Shown in pieces: positions 47,523 through 58,165 of a DNA stretch of 64,000 nt; the stretch's first letter is position 1; each line of letters starts with the position of its first letter. The notes under the pieces are model-generated. The model ran no database searches, had not been told where the DNA came from, and saw nothing but the letters and a program-made list of their open reading frames with translations. The stretch is from the NCBI GenBank assembly GCA_903828675.1, contig CAIKND010000038.1:1-64000 (forward strand), in the 5' to 3' direction. The stretch comes from an uncultured Acidobacteriaceae bacterium (GTDB taxonomy: Bacteria; Acidobacteriota; Terriglobia; Terriglobales; Acidobacteriaceae). The translations under genes and the position numbers were made by a program.

Positions 47523-47649
47523 ACCGGCTATGCGGAAGTTTCAGCAGCCGATAACGCGCAGTCTCAGTCTGTGCGATCAGGTCGAGCGCAAAATCAGCAC
47601 AAAAAACTGACCGTCTTTTGTAATGACCTGATTCCCCGAGGCTCCGGAG
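47523..47649 (+). repeat. 127-bp direct repeat, copy 2
   Basis: Near-identical to 47271-47397 (5 mismatches). Unlike the first copy it is not followed by the composite hairpin repeat but by a TTTGAAAGGGCACGAC element. Confidence 0.9.
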
Positions 47650-47657
47650 CCGCCTGC

Positions 47658-47762
47658 TTTGAAAGGGCACGACTTCAAAGCCTGCACTGAGCGAAGTCGA
47701 AGTGTGCCGCAAATGCCGCAAAATGACCGAGGGCTTCAGCCCCCGAGGGAATGCCCGGCGTG
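47658..47762 (+). repeat. TTTGAAAGGGC / GGCTTCAGCCCCCGAGGG repeat, copy 1
   Basis: TTTGAAAGGGCACGAC (47658-47673) and GGGCTTCAGCCCCCGAGGGA (47731-47750) followed by ATGCCCGGCGTG bracket about 57 nt. The same two parts are fused in one run at 54643-54686, so this copy looks interrupted. Confidence 0.75.
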
Positions 47763-47793
47763 AAATACGGGGTCCTCATGTCGATGCGAAAGC

Positions 47794-48597
47794 CTACCGG
47801 CGCAACCCTAATCTGCAAGCGTAGAGACTGGCCAGCAGCTTGGCATAATCCCAACCAACCTTGAAGTTAGCTTTGCTTGCCCCGCGATCCCGCAGGCCAA
47901 AAGCAAATGGAATCTCCTCCACCGACCGCAGCCGCGCACGCACCAGCACCTCCAGCAGCAGCTTGAAGCCTGTCCGCTGAAAGGCGATCCCTTCCACTGA
48001 GGAGCGGCGCACCAGAAAAAATCCCGTCATCGGGTCGTGAGCGCGCAGTCCGGCCTTTTGGATGGGCCACGTTGCCCACACCGCCGCCGTCGAAAGCAGC
48101 TTGCGGAACCAGTTCCATTCGCCCAGATCCCCGCCCTCGGTATAGCGGCTCCCGATCGCCAGATCGCGCCCCGCAAGAATGGACGAAACCAGCGCAGGCA
48201 GCAGTTCCGGAGGATGTTGCAGGTCTGCGTCCATCACACCCAGAATCGACGCGTCCGTGTTCTCCCACCCGTAAAGGATCGCCCCGGAAAGCCCCTTTTG
48301 CCCCTTGCGCACTAGCAGCCGCACCCTTGGGTCCTCCAGCGAAATGGCGGAGACAATCTCCTCGGTTCCATCGCGGCTGTCGTCATCCACAATCAGAATC
48401 TCGTACTTGATCCCCGTGGGATCCAGCGCCGCGCGCACCCGCCCCAGAAGAATCGGGATATTCTCCGCCTCCCGCAGGGTCGGAATCGTAAGCGCGAGTT
48501 TCTCTTCAGCAGGACTCTCCGGCACTTCCAGCGTCAACGAAACCGTTGCCGCGCCTTCCGCCGGTCTGTACGATGGGTCTATCATTGCTGGCGACAT
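47794..48597 (-). CDS. GT2 polyprenol-phosphate glycosyltransferase-like
   Basis: The protein has 267 residues in the chosen form (ATG 48597). GT-A fold features are LALTIPTLREAENIP, IVDDDSRDGT, the DxD-type acids in GVMDADLQHPPE, and the RYTEGGDLGEWNWFRK loop of dolichol-phosphate-mannose-synthase relatives. It probably makes a polyprenyl-phosphate sugar donor at the inner membrane. No transmembrane segment is clear at the C-terminus. The start is uncertain because the divergent gene begins at 48622 and leaves only a 24-bp spacer; ATG 48585 is an alternative. Confidence 0.85.
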   Translation of the reverse strand: MSPAMIDPSYRPAEGAATVSLTLEVPESPAEEKLALTIPTLREAENIPILLGRVRAALDPTGIKYEILIVDDDSRDGTEEIVSAISLEDPRVRLLVRKGQKGLSGAILYGWENTDASILGVMDADLQHPPELLPALVSSILAGRDLAIGSRYTEGGDLGEWNWFRKLLSTAAVWATWPIQKAGLRAHDPMTGFFLVRRSSVEGIAFQRTGFKLLLEVLVRARLRSVEEIPFAFGLRDRGASKANFKVGWDYAKLLASLYACRLGLRR

Positions 48598-48621
48598 TCT
48601 TTGCTTGAGTATACGAGGCTT

Positions 48622-50127
48622 ATGAGGCTGAGGCGCAACTTCGCTGTCAACTTTCTGCTGGTTCTTCTCTTCACCACGCTCGGCCTCGCCGTCATGGGCT
48701 ACCATCCCGGTATTGAAGACGACGGCCTCTATCTCTCCGCCGTCAAGAGCAACGTCAATCCCGCGCTTTACCCCCATGACGCCGACTTCTTTCGCCTCCA
48801 GCTCCAGGCCACGTTCTTCGATAAGTGGGTTGCCGGATTCGTGCACTTGACCGGACTTTCAGTCGCTACTTCAGAGCTTCTATGGCAATTCGGCTGCATC
48901 CTGCTCACCGTCTTCGCCTGCTGGAGCATCGCCCGCAAGCTGTTCCCTGAAGACCGTGCGCAGTGGGCGGGCGTCGCCTTCGTCGTCGCCATGTTTACGC
49001 TTCCCGTCGCCGGCACCGCTCTTTACATGGCCGACCAGCATCTGCACCCGCGCAACGTGGCCACAGCCATCGTCCTTCTGGCCATCTCGCGCATCCTGGC
49101 CGGCAAACGCTGGCAGGCCGTTCCGCTGCTCGTACTCGCCTTCTTCACGCATCCCATCATGGCCGCCATGGGCATCTCCTTCTGCTTCTTCCTCATCCTG
49201 GTTTTAACCGAGTCTGCATACGTCAGGCTGGCCGCCTGGCTCCGCTTCGGACGCGCTGCCGGAGGTAGTGCCGTGGCTGCCGTCCTGGTGCCTCTGGGCT
49301 GGATCTTCGAGCCCCCCAGCCCCGTCTGGAAAAAGGCTCTCGACACGCGCACCTACTATTACCTTTACAAGTGGGAATGGTATGAGTGGCTGGGCGCTCT
49401 GGCACCGCTTTTACTCTTCTGGCTGTTGTGGCGCTTTGCCAAAAAACGCGGCCAAACTCTGCTCGCCCGCTTTGCGCTGGCCGTGTTCGTCTACGGAGTC
49501 TTTCAACAGGCGGTCGCCATGCTCATGCTTGGCTTCCCTGCCCTCATCCGGCTCACGCCGCTGCAGCCCATGCGCTATCTTCACCTCGTCTATTTCTTCC
49601 TGGTGCTGATGGCCGGATGCCTGCTCGGAAAATACCTCCTGAAAGCTGTCATCTGGCGCTGGGCGCTTTTCCTGCTCATCGTCAACGGCAGCATGTTCGG
49701 CGCTCAACGGGCGGAGTTCAGCAGCAGCGACCACCTCGAACTGCCCGGCCAACAATCGGCCAACCCCTGGCTACAGGCCTTTGCCTGGGTCCGCGTCAAC
49801 ACCCCGGTCGACGCCTACTTCGCCCTCGATCCCCGCTATCTTGAAGCGCCGCACGAGGACTATCACAGCTTCCGCGCCCTCGCCGAGCGCAGCCAGTTGG
49901 CCGATGCCATCAAAGACACAGCCGTAGTAACCCAGGTCCCCGAGTTAGGCCCGGTTTGGGATCGCCAGGTCGAAGCCCAGAAAGGCTTCAAAAACTTCAA
50001 GCTTGCCGACTTTGAGCGGCTGAAGGCGGAGTTTGGCGTCGACTGGGCCCTGGTTGCCTATCCCCAGCCCGCAGGTCTCTCCTGCCCCTGGCACAACGAC
50101 ACTCTCTCCGTCTGCCAGATTCCGTAA
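48622..50127 (+). CDS. Polytopic membrane protein, unknown
   Basis: The 501-residue protein has about 10-12 transmembrane helices and a short C-terminal soluble domain (about 400-501) with ANPWLQAFAWVRVNTPVDAYFALDPRY. The layout resembles membrane glycosyltransferase-like or DUF6798-type proteins. I cannot assign a specific function. It is divergent from the GT2 gene, suggesting joint surface-glycan or lipid-linked sugar work, which is inference. The TTG at 48601 would add seven residues; ATG 48622 is used here. Confidence 0.7.
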   Translation: MRLRRNFAVNFLLVLLFTTLGLAVMGYHPGIEDDGLYLSAVKSNVNPALYPHDADFFRLQLQATFFDKWVAGFVHLTGLSVATSELLWQFGCILLTVFACWSIARKLFPEDRAQWAGVAFVVAMFTLPVAGTALYMADQHLHPRNVATAIVLLAISRILAGKRWQAVPLLVLAFFTHPIMAAMGISFCFFLILVLTESAYVRLAAWLRFGRAAGGSAVAAVLVPLGWIFEPPSPVWKKALDTRTYYYLYKWEWYEWLGALAPLLLFWLLWRFAKKRGQTLLARFALAVFVYGVFQQAVAMLMLGFPALIRLTPLQPMRYLHLVYFFLVLMAGCLLGKYLLKAVIWRWALFLLIVNGSMFGAQRAEFSSSDHLELPGQQSANPWLQAFAWVRVNTPVDAYFALDPRYLEAPHEDYHSFRALAERSQLADAIKDTAVVTQVPELGPVWDRQVEAQKGFKNFKLADFERLKAEFGVDWALVAYPQPAGLSCPWHNDTLSVCQIP

Positions 50128-50333
50128 GAACAGTGATCAGTGGTCAGCGGCAAGCCCACGCGGCATCGTCCGCAAACTGGGATGAAGATGGTTCGGGGCA
50201 GAATTCTCCCGGTACAATTGAAAGATTGATTCATGTTAGTTTTGAGTAGCCAGCGGTCTGCGGTGTACTGACCGCTGTCCACTGATCACTATCCACTGAC
50301 CACTGTCTGCTGTACCGGCACGGAGACCGGCCG
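50128..50333. repeat. Simple CACTG-type repeats in the membrane-protein/kinase spacer
   Basis: CAGTGATCAGTGGTCAGCGG (50130-50149) is the near reverse complement of sequence around 50268-50291 (CCGCTGTCCACTGATCACT), and CCACTGACCACTG follows at 50294. Similar CACTGTCCACTGACCACTG occurs at 44223-44241. No gene is seen. Confidence 0.55.
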
Positions 50334-51740
50334 ATGCTCAACCTTTCTCAGCGACTGATTCTCGGCTGTGTCCTGCTGGCCTGCCTTACGCTTGGGCTGG
50401 TGGCGATTACCCATCACGCCCTGGCGGCGGCAGGGCAAACCAATCTGGCCTTTGGCTTCATCCTGGCTGCACTCATCGTTGAACTTGGGACCATCTACTT
50501 TGTGCTCCGTCCCATCCGTATGCTGGCCCGCGATGCCCATCGGATCGCCCAGGGCAATCTCGAGCACCGCGTCGAGTGGAGCAGCCGCGACGACTTTGGC
50601 GTCATCGCCAGCGAGTTGAGCCGCATCGCCGTCAGACTCCGCGAACTCCGCGATTCAGAGGCCGGACGCCGCCAGATGGAGTTTCAACTCTCTGACGCCG
50701 TGCTCCAGTCCATCTTCGAGCCCATCATCGTAACCGACGGCAAGGGCCACATCCTCAAAGTCAATCAGGCCGCGGCCGAGCTATTGGGCGATGCGGCAAC
50801 TGACCGCATGGCGCTCGCCAACACTCCAGGCGGCGACAAGATTCTCAGCGCCATCCGCGATGCCGTCTCCATGCAGAAGGCCGTCGCAGCCGAAGACGAA
50901 GCCTCCATGCTGCCCATGCGCATCGGCAAAAAAGAGCGCAGCTACCGCCTCCGCACCACCCCCATGCGCGATTCCGAAGGCCGTCTGCTCGGCACCGTAA
51001 CCACGCTCGAAGACGTAACCAGCCTCCAGGACACCGACCGCTTCAAAACGCAGTTCATCGCCGTGGCCAGCCGCAAGCTCCGCGACCCTCTCTTGCAGTT
51101 GCGCCGCGGCCTCTATGCCCTGGCGCAGGGCTTTGGCGGCGCATTGCTTCCCCTGCAGGCCGAACTCGTCGCCTCCGTCAGCAGCGAGACGGAAAAGTTG
51201 GACGACCTGATGGGCGACCTTATCGAGGTCGCCGAACTCGATACCGGAAAACGCGAGCTTAAACTCGAGCAGCTGCGCCCCTTTCAGGCTCTCGGCGAGG
51301 CCCGCGATCGATATTGTGACGGAGCCGCCCAAAAGCACATCCGGGTCGAGGTCAGCGCCTACGCCGACCTCTCCGCTGTGTATGCTGACCGACGCGCACT
51401 CCGTTCCATCCTCGACAACCTGCTGTCCAATGCCATTCGCTATACGCCACCCGATGGCGAAATCCTCATCACCGCTGAAGAGATCAAGGATTTTGTCCAA
51501 TTCACCGTGCGCGACACTGGTCGCGGAATCGAGGCGGAGCGGCTAAGCAACATCTTCGACCGCTTCAATGCATTCTCCGAGCAGGGCACTGGCCTCGGGC
51601 TGGCTTTGGTGCGCCGCCTGGTCGAGTCGCTGGGCGGCCAAATTGCAGTTGAAAGCCGCCTCGGCCACGGAGCCACATTCCGCTTCACCCTTCCGGTTGC
51701 GGTTGCGGTTGATGTCCGGCATCCTGTGGAGGTGGGCTGA
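50334..51740 (+). CDS. Histidine-kinase-like sensor lacking its phospho-histidine
   Basis: The 468-residue protein has two membrane segments (about 8-30 and 40-58), a HAMP domain (about 58-110) and a PAS-like region (about 120-230). At the H-box, where kinases read SHELRTPL, the sequence is ASRKLRDPLLQL with Arg247 in the histidine position. The ATPase domain is intact: DNLLSNAIRYTPP (N box), DTGRGI (G1), GTGLGLALV (G2). It therefore cannot autophosphorylate in the usual way. GGAGA is 6 nt before the ATG. A stand-alone KdpD sensor module starts 4 nt after its stop and is probably its partner. Confidence 0.85.
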   Translation: MLNLSQRLILGCVLLACLTLGLVAITHHALAAAGQTNLAFGFILAALIVELGTIYFVLRPIRMLARDAHRIAQGNLEHRVEWSSRDDFGVIASELSRIAVRLRELRDSEAGRRQMEFQLSDAVLQSIFEPIIVTDGKGHILKVNQAAAELLGDAATDRMALANTPGGDKILSAIRDAVSMQKAVAAEDEASMLPMRIGKKERSYRLRTTPMRDSEGRLLGTVTTLEDVTSLQDTDRFKTQFIAVASRKLRDPLLQLRRGLYALAQGFGGALLPLQAELVASVSSETEKLDDLMGDLIEVAELDTGKRELKLEQLRPFQALGEARDRYCDGAAQKHIRVEVSAYADLSAVYADRRALRSILDNLLSNAIRYTPPDGEILITAEEIKDFVQFTVRDTGRGIEAERLSNIFDRFNAFSEQGTGLGLALVRRLVESLGGQIAVESRLGHGATFRFTLPVAVAVDVRHPVEVG

Positions 51741-51743
51741 GCA

Positions 51744-52871
51744 ATGGCAGAAATCATATTGGAAAAGAAGCCGGAGCTCGCCAAGCTGCGCATTTATATT
51801 GGTGCCGCGCCGGGCGTCGGCAAAACCTACCACATGCTCAACGATGCCCACATGATGTTCCACCAGTTGGGCGTCGATGTGGTCATTGGCCTCGTCGAGC
51901 CGCACGGGCGCAAGGAGACCACGGCCCGCATCCGCGACCTCGAAATCGTGCCCCTCCGCGAAATTCCCTACCGCGGCGTCACCTTGAAGGAAATGGATGT
52001 CGAAGCCATCAAGGCCCGCCATCCAAACACCGTAGTCGTGGACGAGTTGGCCCACACCAACGTCCCCGGCAGCAAGAACCGCAAGCGCTACGAAGACGTG
52101 CTCGAACTGCTTGAAGCCGGCATCAACGTTATGACCGCGGTCAACATCCAGCATCTTGAAACGCTGAATGACGCCGTCAATCGCTCAGCTAACACCATCA
52201 TTCGCGAGACTGTTCCGGACAACTTCTTCAAGCGTGCCGACGAAGTTGTCAACGTGGATGTAACCGTGGACGAACTGCGGTCGCGCCTTCGCCAAGGAAA
52301 AATCTACGCCGCGGAAAAGGTCGAGCAGTCGCTTGCCAACTTCTTCCGCAAGGGCAATCTGAACATGCTCCGCGAGCTAGCCCTGCGCACCACCGCCGAG
52401 CAGGTCAGCAGCCGCGCCGCCGAATACCGCCGCACCCAGGGCCTGGAACAGGCGCCCATCCCCGAGAAAGTCATGGTCTGCTTGAGCACACGCCCCGGCA
52501 CCGAGCGCCTGCTTCGCGTCGGTGCCCGCGTGGCCGGCCGCCTCGCCACCAATTGGTACGCCGTCTACGTCACCCGCCCCGACGACGACAAGGGGCACGG
52601 CGACCCCGAGGCCTTTCACCGCCTCGAGGAGTATCAGCGCATGGCCCGCGACCTTGGCGCGAAAGTCGTCAACCTTGTCGACCGCAACGTTTCCGACGCC
52701 CTCATCCGCTTTGCCCAGCAGGAAAGCATCTCCCACGTAGTCTTCGGCCAGTCCGCCCGTTCACGATGGGAAATCCTCTGGGCCGGCTCCGTGCTCAACC
52801 GCTTTCTCTCCGAGGTCCGCGACGTCACCGTCCAGGTCGTCCCCATGAACAAACCACTGCGGCGCTCATAA
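51744..52871 (+). CDS. Stand-alone KdpD sensor module (KdpD + USP domains)
   Basis: The 375-residue protein matches the N-terminal half of KdpD. The KdpD domain has Walker A GAAPGVGKT (20-28), Walker B-like VVVDELAHTN, and TAVNIQHLETLND. A UspA-like domain follows (about 245-375, GTERLLRVGARVAGRLA and SRWEILWAGSVLNRFL). It has no membrane helices and no kinase core. In KdpD this module senses K+/c-di-AMP; here it is encoded apart from the kinase. The ATG is 4 nt after the kinase-like gene and both are likely in one mRNA. No kdpFABC or kdpE is in the window. Confidence 0.88.
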   Translation: MAEIILEKKPELAKLRIYIGAAPGVGKTYHMLNDAHMMFHQLGVDVVIGLVEPHGRKETTARIRDLEIVPLREIPYRGVTLKEMDVEAIKARHPNTVVVDELAHTNVPGSKNRKRYEDVLELLEAGINVMTAVNIQHLETLNDAVNRSANTIIRETVPDNFFKRADEVVNVDVTVDELRSRLRQGKIYAAEKVEQSLANFFRKGNLNMLRELALRTTAEQVSSRAAEYRRTQGLEQAPIPEKVMVCLSTRPGTERLLRVGARVAGRLATNWYAVYVTRPDDDKGHGDPEAFHRLEEYQRMARDLGAKVVNLVDRNVSDALIRFAQQESISHVVFGQSARSRWEILWAGSVLNRFLSEVRDVTVQVVPMNKPLRRS

Positions 52872-52922
52872 AGCAGTGCAAGACCATCCATGGAGCTTTT
52901 CGATTCGAATCGCGCCTGCGAA

Positions 52923-53420
52923 TCACGGTCTACTAATCCTGGGATGGGCGACCCGGGGCTTTGTATTGGGGGAGATTTCCTGTGACTGAAAGCAACAGAC
53001 ATCACCCTCTTCGGGATCCAATATATACGTGAGTTCTTTGATTCTTTCGGTCGTCAACTGCGCACTTTCCATCGCCCAACACATAGGAAAGACCGATCCA
53101 TAGACCCCAGGTTTGCCCTTTAGGTAGTAGAGAGAGTTCATTTGAGCATCCCGGAACCTGCGCCATGCCAATTGAGCAAGCCTCAGCTTCTTAAGAAACT
53201 CCGCATCCGACCTGTACTTCACAAGTAGCTTCTTGTAGAGGCGATTCATATCTGCATCGGCATCGTTGGCACGATCTGCTTCGCAATTGTTCATCTCCAT
53301 TTGCGTCTGCAGATTACCGCACGAATCGGGTTTCTGAGCGACAGCGGCTTTGAGTGAAAGGGCAATACCAAGCCCAATGATCAAGCTTGACGCCGTTGCT
53401 AGCTTGGTCTTGCAGGACAT
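52923..53420 (-). CDS. LprI-like (DUF1311) secreted protein
   Basis: The 165-residue protein has an N-terminal signal peptide (cleavage near VAQK). The DUF1311/LprI domain has the pattern CGNLQTQMEMNNCEADRAN, then an AQLAWRRFRDA segment and two C-terminal cysteines. LprI from mycobacteria inhibits lysozyme; most bacterial members are untested. GGAGG lies 4-5 nt before ATG 53420. It is convergent with the KdpD module and preceded by a strong hairpin at 53460-53494. Confidence 0.85.
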   Translation of the reverse strand: MSCKTKLATASSLIIGLGIALSLKAAVAQKPDSCGNLQTQMEMNNCEADRANDADADMNRLYKKLLVKYRSDAEFLKKLRLAQLAWRRFRDAQMNSLYYLKGKPGVYGSVFPMCWAMESAQLTTERIKELTYILDPEEGDVCCFQSQEISPNTKPRVAHPRISRP

Positions 53421-53459
53421 TCATCCTCCCGTCTACCCTGCCAATTCTACCCGCCATGC

Positions 53460-53494
53460 CCCATCCTTGAATCGCTCTTTGATTCAAGGGTGGG
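53460..53494 (-). terminator. Hairpin between lipid kinase and LprI-like gene
   Basis: A 14-bp stem (53460-53473 with 53481-53494, one G-T pair) surrounds the loop GCTCTTT. It lies downstream of the lipid-kinase stop on the minus strand and about 40 nt before the LprI-like ATG, so it could end the kinase transcript or attenuate readthrough. No T-run is present. Confidence 0.5.
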
Positions 53495-53566
53495 ATGAGC
53501 ATAGATTCAAATCTCCGCTGCGAACACGCAAACAGAAGATGCCCACGTGGCAACGAGCGCCATGCC

Positions 53567-54532
53567 TCATGCGCCAGGTCTTCGGCCCAACGGCTTGGGC
53601 GGCATCAGCAACGTCAAGGCCTGCGGCACCACTTCGATTCTGACTGGCAGCGTACCCAGCAACTCACCGTCCGCCTCCACGTACAAGCCTGCCTCCGAGC
53701 CGTCCAGATCACGGCACTCCACCGATACAGCCTTCACCAGTTCAACCGTGCGCGAGAAGGTGTGCTTGCCAAACAACACGGCGGCCATGAACCGCAGGTA
53801 ACGCATCCGGTTTCGTGTCTTGAAAGCAATCACCCGCAGATGATTGTTGCCCAGCGCGGCGCCGGGAACCAGGTTGTGCAGCAAGCCGCCAAAGTTGCTG
53901 ATGCGCACCGCCAGAAGTTGAGATACCTCCTCCACGCGAGGAGTCTCGCATCCACTCTCGACAAACGATGCCGCAAACATCGGGAACGAGTGTGTGGCCC
54001 AGACACGAAATGCCTCCACGCAATACAATGCGTAACCGAATCGCTGCTTCAGCTTGGCGTCAAGCCGCGAGATAAACAAAGCGTCCGCGCCGATCCCAGC
54101 CGCGACGATGAAGTAGCGGGAGCGGGTCTTTCCCCGGCTATCCCGGTAGAAAACCCGGCCCACCGGTACCTGCGCCGGAACCGCCCCCAGCAGCATCCGC
54201 ACCGCCTTCTCCGGAGACGCCGGCACGCCCAAGTCCGCGGCCAGTGCATTGGCTGTGCCCATGGGAATCACGCCTAGCGCGGTCGAGCCTCCAACCAGGC
54301 TCTGCATCACCTCGTGAACCGTCCCGTCCCCGCCACAGGCAAGAATCGTGTCGCACCCCTGGCGAACCGCCTCCAGCGCCTCCATACCGGCACTTTCAGG
54401 CGATTTCGTTGCGATGGCTTTCACTTCAACACCTGCGTTGCGGAGCGCCGCCAGAATTTTGGCGATCTGTGCTGCCCGCCGCTCAGGATGCTGCCCGGAA
54501 GCCGGGTTGTAAATCAGCGCGACCTGACGCAT
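53567..54532 (-). CDS. Diacylglycerol-kinase-family lipid kinase
   Basis: The 321-residue protein has the DAGK catalytic fold: VALIYNPASGQHP, the nucleotide-binding GGDGTVHEVM, IPMGTANALA and a C-terminal beta-sandwich with GLYVEADGELLG. The family phosphorylates diacylglycerol or other lipids, or sometimes a polyprenol. ATG 54532 follows GGAG by 8 nt. It is a single-copy gene with the LprI-like gene downstream on the same strand. Confidence 0.92.
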   Translation of the reverse strand: MRQVALIYNPASGQHPERRAAQIAKILAALRNAGVEVKAIATKSPESAGMEALEAVRQGCDTILACGGDGTVHEVMQSLVGGSTALGVIPMGTANALAADLGVPASPEKAVRMLLGAVPAQVPVGRVFYRDSRGKTRSRYFIVAAGIGADALFISRLDAKLKQRFGYALYCVEAFRVWATHSFPMFAASFVESGCETPRVEEVSQLLAVRISNFGGLLHNLVPGAALGNNHLRVIAFKTRNRMRYLRFMAAVLFGKHTFSRTVELVKAVSVECRDLDGSEAGLYVEADGELLGTLPVRIEVVPQALTLLMPPKPLGRRPGA

Positions 54533-54642
54533 CAAACTAGGCTCCCGTCCGCGTTCGTGAGTCCCCGTGGAGATTCGCTCCTATTCTTACATGCGGCGTA
54601 AGCGTGGCCCTACGCTTTCCCTCTAGTTGTCCTAACCTTAGT

Positions 54643-54686
54643 TTTGAAAGGGCGCGGCTTCAGCCCCCGAGGGAATGCTCGGCGTG
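54643..54686 (+). repeat. TTTGAAAGGGC / GGCTTCAGCCCCCGAGGG repeat, copy 2
   Basis: TTTGAAAGGGCGCGGCTTCA followed by GCCCCCGAGGGAATGCTCGG and CGTG matches both parts of 47658-47762 joined in one run. It lies 41 bp before the GH43 start. Confidence 0.8.
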
Positions 54687-54727
54687 GAAGTAGACTTGAT
54701 CAGAGGTTACCTGGAGGTAATCGCACC

Positions 54728-55630
54728 ATGAAGAGGCAGTCAATCCGTCTCAGCTTTCCATTTGCACTCCTGTTATGCCTGGCGCCCGCTCATGTCCCTG
54801 CGCAGCACCAGATCCTGCCCGATTTCCAGGCCGATCCCTCGGCTCGAGTATTCAACGGCCGCCTGTATATCTACCCCTCCCATGATGTTGCCGGGAGCAA
54901 GGATTGGGATATGGTGGACTGGCATGTTTTCTCTACCGGCGACATGGTTCACTGGAAGGATCACGGCGTAATCTTCAGCCTTAAGGACATTACCTGGGCA
55001 GTCAAGCACGCGTGGGCGCCGGACTGCATCGAGCGCAACGGAAAATACTACTTCTACTTCCCTGCCGACGATCAGATAGGAGTGGCGGTCTCAAGATCGC
55101 CCACAGGACCGTTTGAGGACGCGCTCGGCAAGCCCCTGATCGCGCGCAACGAAGCCGGGATCCGCTCCATCGATCCTGCCGTCTTCATCGACGACGATGG
55201 CCAGGCCTATCTCTATTTTGGAAACAGCAGCGGCCGCCTCGCCGTCGTGAAACTCAAAGCGGACATGATCACGCGCGACGGACCGATTCAGGTTCTTGAT
55301 CTGCCCAATTACCACGAAGGCATTTGGGTCCATAAGCAGAACGGGCGTTATTACTTCAGCTATCCCTCCAACCGCGGCGACATGATCGCAAACCTCATGG
55401 AGTACAGCATCGCCAAAGGCCCGCTGGGTCCGTTCGACTACAAAGGTGTCATCCTCGACAACCGCTCTCGCAACGTCCACGGCTCCATCACGGAATTCAA
55501 GGGCAAGTCGTACCTCTTCTACCATGTCGCCGGCCCCAGCGCCTATGAAAGGCGCGTATGCGTAGAGCCGCTTTATTACAACCCGGATGGCACCATCAAG
55601 CTAATCCGAATGTCTCCCGCAAAGAAGTAG
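54728..55630 (+). CDS. Secreted GH43-family glycoside hydrolase
   Basis: The 300-residue protein has a signal peptide (residues 1-24, ending near VPAQ). The five-blade propeller of GH43 shows the base Asp in FQADPSARVF, the pKa-modulating Asp in SIDPAVFIDDDG, and the acid Glu in NYHEGIWVHK. Members act on arabinans, xylans or galactans. GGAGG is about 10 nt before the ATG. The 15-residue region with DGTIKLIRMSPAKK ends it. Substrate unknown; arabinan or galactan side chains fit the neighbourhood. Confidence 0.9.
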   Translation: MKRQSIRLSFPFALLLCLAPAHVPAQHQILPDFQADPSARVFNGRLYIYPSHDVAGSKDWDMVDWHVFSTGDMVHWKDHGVIFSLKDITWAVKHAWAPDCIERNGKYYFYFPADDQIGVAVSRSPTGPFEDALGKPLIARNEAGIRSIDPAVFIDDDGQAYLYFGNSSGRLAVVKLKADMITRDGPIQVLDLPNYHEGIWVHKQNGRYYFSYPSNRGDMIANLMEYSIAKGPLGPFDYKGVILDNRSRNVHGSITEFKGKSYLFYHVAGPSAYERRVCVEPLYYNPDGTIKLIRMSPAKK

Positions 55631-55721
55631 ACTGCCCAGGTGGAGACGGTAGAATCCGCGCAGCCTACCCCTGGTCCGGAATTACCCGATACCAGACTGA
55701 GGCTGCGCTTTTCCTCGCAGA

Positions 55722-58020
<2,299 letters not shown>

Positions 58021-58165
58021 CCGGGCGTGAATCCAGGAACTGTGTCCGCAGGTTCGCCTCGTTCGGTCGACCTGCGAGCCGGCGCTACCCAGACAGCTTT
58101 GCGCGCGTGATACCCGGCGTCAAGCTCTTCCTGCGACTGTTTTACCAGATTTGTTGCCGCGCGAA

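Larger units (their letters stand above)
47228..47793. other. Intergenic cluster of repeats
   Basis: No supported gene. Two 127-bp direct repeats and one composite hairpin repeat fill 47271-47649, followed by another dispersed repeat. Short open frames in the direct repeats encode similar residues only because they are copies. Confidence 0.7.

Noticed and set aside
47187..47690. Two small frames with near-identical residues
   Set aside because: They are created by the 127-bp direct repeats and show no protein-like features.
44214..50310. CRISPR array suggested by CACTG-type repeats
   Set aside because: The repeats are short, irregular and without regular spacers or cas genes.
51744..52871. 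A kdp potassium operon
   Set aside because: Only the KdpD sensor module is present; no kdpFABC or kdpE is found in the window.
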